Of a stretch of 64,000 bases of DNA, positions 62,218 to 64,000 are shown one piece after another. A program made the translations under genes and the position numbers. Within the stretch, counting starts at the first letter, position 1. Every line of letters starts with the position of its first letter. Source of the stretch: PKWO01 sp036561005 (GTDB lineage: Bacteria; Pseudomonadota; Gammaproteobacteria; Burkholderiales; Burkholderiaceae_D); the NCBI GenBank assembly GCA_036561005.1, contig DATBQE010000217.1, positions 4,047-68,046 on the forward strand. The letters run 5' to 3'. The notes under the pieces were generated by a model. The model was not told where the DNA came from. It saw only the letters and a list, made by a program, of their open reading frames with translations, and did no database searches.

Positions 62218-62946
62218 CTATTGCAAGCCGAGAATTTCGGCCAGATCGACCTCGCTCGGCTCATCCCTTAAATGCAGGTTGCGCTCGATGTCGAGCAAAT
62301 GCTGCTCCATCAGCGCCACTGCGAGGCTTGTGTCGCCGGCCGCTATGGCGTCAATCAAATGTTCATGCTCGTCGTTGGGACACGAAGTCTTGCCGGGGGC
62401 CTGATACAGCGCAATGATGAGGGAACAGCGCGACACCAGTTCGCGCAGAAAGCGCGTGAGCACGGCATTGTTTGCCGCCTCGCCGATCAGAATATGAAAT
62501 TCGCCGCCCAGCCGGATCCACTTGGCATAGTCTCCGGCGTGAAATGCCGCATGTTCGTCTTTCACAATTTGCCGCAGGCGCACAATTTGAGCCGGCGCGG
62601 CGTGGCTCACCGCCATGGGCACCAGGGCCGACTCGATGGCGCGGCGTGCGGCAAAAATGTCGCGCGTTTCCGCCGGCGTGGGCTGAGCGATGATCGCACC
62701 GCGGTTCGGGCGCAATTCCAGGATGTGATCGTGCGCCAGGCGTTGGATTGCCTTGCGCACGATGGTCCTGCTCACGGAGAACAGTTCGCACAGACTTGCC
62801 TCGGTCAATTTTGTTCCGGGAGGCAGGCGTTGGCTCACCACGGCCTTGAGTATCGAGTCGTAGATTTTTTGATCGACCAAGCCGGTGCCGCGCTTGCTGG
62901 GCGCCTTTGCCGTCGCCGGGGTCGAGTCGCGGGTTTTTGGTTTCAT
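62218..62946 (-). CDS. GntR family transcriptional regulator, FadR/FCD subfamily
   Basis: 242 residues. The winged helix-turn-helix covers about residues 22-90 (IYDSILKAVVSQRLPPGTKLTEASL, VSRTIVRKAIQRLA, LRPNRGAIIA), and the ligand-binding FCD domain about 98-225 has the metal-site His/Asp positions (HAAFHAGDYAKW, GEFHILIGEAANN, DEHEHLIDAI). FCD regulators bind small carboxylates or nucleoside-like ligands with a metal ion. It could control the adjacent TonB receptor gene, the purine transporter and xdh cluster; that is inference from location. Homologous GntR regulators beside xanthine dehydrogenase genes are common in Burkholderiales. Start ATG 62946. Confidence 0.92.
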   Translation of the reverse strand: MKPKTRDSTPATAKAPSKRGTGLVDQKIYDSILKAVVSQRLPPGTKLTEASLCELFSVSRTIVRKAIQRLAHDHILELRPNRGAIIAQPTPAETRDIFAARRAIESALVPMAVSHAAPAQIVRLRQIVKDEHAAFHAGDYAKWIRLGGEFHILIGEAANNAVLTRFLRELVSRCSLIIALYQAPGKTSCPNDEHEHLIDAIAAGDTSLAVALMEQHLLDIERNLHLRDEPSEVDLAEILGLQ

Positions 62947-62976
62947 ATATTCGCTTGTGCTACCGCTATCTATATA

Positions 62977-63262
62977 AGAGCCTGTTTATGATCTATTTGA
63001 CATACGCGCAACCCCGCAAACCGGTCGAATGCCAGGCACGGCGACGCGTCGTAGCGGTGCTACGGCAAGGAGCCGTAACGCCGCAAGCGACCAGTTTGCG
63101 GGCGGTGCGGCGACCCGATTGCCCAGAGGGTTCGAGCGAAAAGGGCGCATTGCGGCGTTGCGGCGCTTGCTCAGGGGGCCACCCTGAGCGGCGCGCCGCG
63201 CCTTGCACTGCATCCCTTTTCGTTCGAACGCGCATGTCAAATAGATCATAAACAGGCTCTAG
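62977..63262. mobile_element. MITE-like element with about 28-bp terminal inverted repeats
   Basis: Left end AGAGCCTGTTTATG (continuing ATCTATTTGACAT) is the exact inverse of the right end over about 28 bases (right end finishes CATAAACAGGCTCT). The 230-base interior is GC-rich and carries no real gene, though frames are open on both strands. I see no perfect target duplication (flanks TAA and TAG if the ends are taken at GAGCC). The length and lack of transposase suggest a non-autonomous derivative mobilised in trans. Confidence 0.7.
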
Positions 63263-63282
63263 GTGTGTGCAATCTTCCCTTG

Positions 63283-63296
63283 AATTGCATACAAAC
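63283..63296 (-). promoter_or_regulatory. Candidate operator GTTTGTATGCAATT (copy 2, inverted)
   Basis: AATTGCATACAAAC, exact inverse of the site at 62176-62189, sits about 170 bases before the DUF3574 gene and just past the MITE-like element. Confidence 0.4.
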
Positions 63297-63330
63297 AACT
63301 CAGCAAGAAGTGCGCCCGGGCGCCGCCACG

Positions 63331-63344
63331 GCTATCATGATAGC
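63331..63344. promoter_or_regulatory. 14-bp perfect palindrome GCTATCATGATAGC
   Basis: Lies about 120 bases before the DUF3574 gene, suggesting a dimeric regulator site; no other evidence. Confidence 0.4.
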
Positions 63345-63464
63345 GGCAAATTCTCGCCCGCTTCATGAAATCTCCTTTGGCGTCTGTGTGCCTGATGGCA
63401 TGGGAATTGCTCGCAATTGCTGGGGCGATTGGATGCAATCGCCGTGGCAATGGAGGATTTCTGC

Positions 63465-63902
63465 ATGGGCTTTCACCGGTTTTTTCGCAATACGGCCGTC
63501 CTGGCCACACTATTGGGCGCAGCAACTGGCGGCACCTACGCCATGGCGCAGGAGGCCGCCTGTCCGCTGCCGGGCCAGAAGCCTGCACTCGTAGTCCAGA
63601 TGTTCTTCGGCCAAAGTATCAGAGCGCGTGGGCCAGTCACGAAAATGGAATGGAATGCATTTCTGCGCAATACCGTGACGCCGCGCTTTCCCGACGGCTT
63701 GACCGTCTATGACGGCTACGGCCAATGGCAGGATCCGCAAACCCATGTCATTGCACGCGAGAAATCGAAGGTGATTCTGATCGTCACTGCGGATGCGGCG
63801 CCGGTACGCCAAAATATTGCCGACATTTCGGCTGCTTACCGCAATCTGTTCCGTCAGCAATCGGTCGCGATTTTAACCAATTCGGCATGTGTCGCCTTCT
63901 AG
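63465..63902 (+). CDS. DUF3574 secreted protein
   Basis: 145 residues. A Sec signal peptide (hydrophobic stretch VLATLLGAATGGTYA, cleavage near residue 29 after AMA) precedes a DUF3574 domain, recognised from QMFFGQS, WNAFLRNTVTPRFPDGLTVYDGYGQW and EKSKVILIVT. The family is secreted, about 130 residues, and uncharacterised. The ATG (MGFHRFF) is preceded by GGAGGA 6-8 bases upstream, which decides it over two longer frames. Cys25 at about AQEAAC and Cys142 near the C-terminus could form a disulfide. It ends about 100 bases before the window edge. Confidence 0.82.
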   Translation: MGFHRFFRNTAVLATLLGAATGGTYAMAQEAACPLPGQKPALVVQMFFGQSIRARGPVTKMEWNAFLRNTVTPRFPDGLTVYDGYGQWQDPQTHVIAREKSKVILIVTADAAPVRQNIADISAAYRNLFRQQSVAILTNSACVAF

Positions 63903-63903
63903 G

Positions 63904-64000
63904 GAAGTGCTGATTTGATCTATTTTCCACGACGAGACCGCGCGCAAGTCATTGATTTACAAAGCAGTCGATTTTGGCAAATTGAATAAATCAGCGCGTC
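63904..64000. repeat. Inverted repeat at window edge (possible insertion element end)
   Basis: GGAAGTGCTGATTT near 63904 and AAATCAGCGCG near the last bases pair over GCTGATTT, with similar sequence further inside (TCTATTTTCCA against TTCAATTTGCCA). It may be a hairpin terminator of the DUF3574 gene or the start of another mobile element whose rest is outside. Confidence 0.35.

Larger units (their letters stand above)
62947..63464. other. Intergenic region with inserted element upstream of gntR and DUF3574 genes
   Basis: About 520 bases between divergent genes. Contains a 286-bp MITE-like element (62977-63262), the inverted operator copy (63283-63296) and a perfect 14-bp palindrome GCTATCATGATAGC (63331-63344). 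The element lies only 30 bases upstream of the gntR start, so it must separate gntR from any original promoter. Confidence 0.6.

Noticed and set aside
62986..63251. Small frames on both strands inside the 286-bp element
   Set aside because: They begin inside the terminal inverted repeats, which explains their similar first residues, and show no family resemblance.

Overview
The window reads as a chromosomal segment of a betaproteobacterium, most likely a Burkholderiales of the Oxalobacteraceae type (Herminiimonas/Collimonas/Janthinobacterium relatives). The basis is the gene content: EarP with an Arg32-type EF-P, a BamC-DapA-TrpS run, a trimeric Omp32-like porin, an XdhABC-GuaD purine cluster, and a moderately high GC content. 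The genus is an inference. I see no tRNA, rRNA, CRISPR array or complete insertion sequence.

Left part (1-31.6 kb) is mostly housekeeping. It opens with the end of an RhlE-type helicase, a lone GspE/PilB-type ATPase, an orphan protein with the leader typical of extracellular contractile injection system (eCIS) cargo, and MutS coupled to a secreted protein. SlyD, the RoxA ribosomal oxygenase and a small lipoprotein follow. A long minus-strand block then runs hydrolase, PHP phosphatase, YciO, an M50-like protein with a broken active site, TrpS, methyltransferase, DapA, BamC, metallo-beta-lactamase fold protein. After it come an acyl-CoA synthetase, a chemoreceptor, a PurU-DUF455-patatin group, a bactofilin, a quinone-oxidoreductase-like enzyme, a phospholipase D-like protein and the EarP/EF-P pair.

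Middle part (32-46.8 kb) is surface-oriented. It holds a DUF3494 ice-binding lipoprotein with Ig-like domains, an OmpA-family protein, two giant paralogous DUF4214 proteins (1853 and 1269 residues) built from a 121-residue tandem repeat, and a porin. The second giant gene has a near-perfect CRP-type palindrome upstream.

Right part (47-64 kb) is a purine salvage/catabolism region. xdhA-xdhB-xdhC-guaD-aldolase-tautomerase run on the plus strand. Facing them is a BmpA/YufNOPQ-type nucleoside ABC transporter (ATPase and two permeases) with no binding protein in the window, followed by a TonB-dependent receptor and a GntR/FCD regulator. Together they suggest uptake of purine compounds, oxidation of hypoxanthine/xanthine and deamination of guanine, but substrates are inferred from context. 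This part also carries three structured non-coding elements: a 161-bp MITE-like palindrome with a CTAG target duplication, a 286-bp element with long terminal inverted repeats, and a roughly 340-bp imperfect palindrome.
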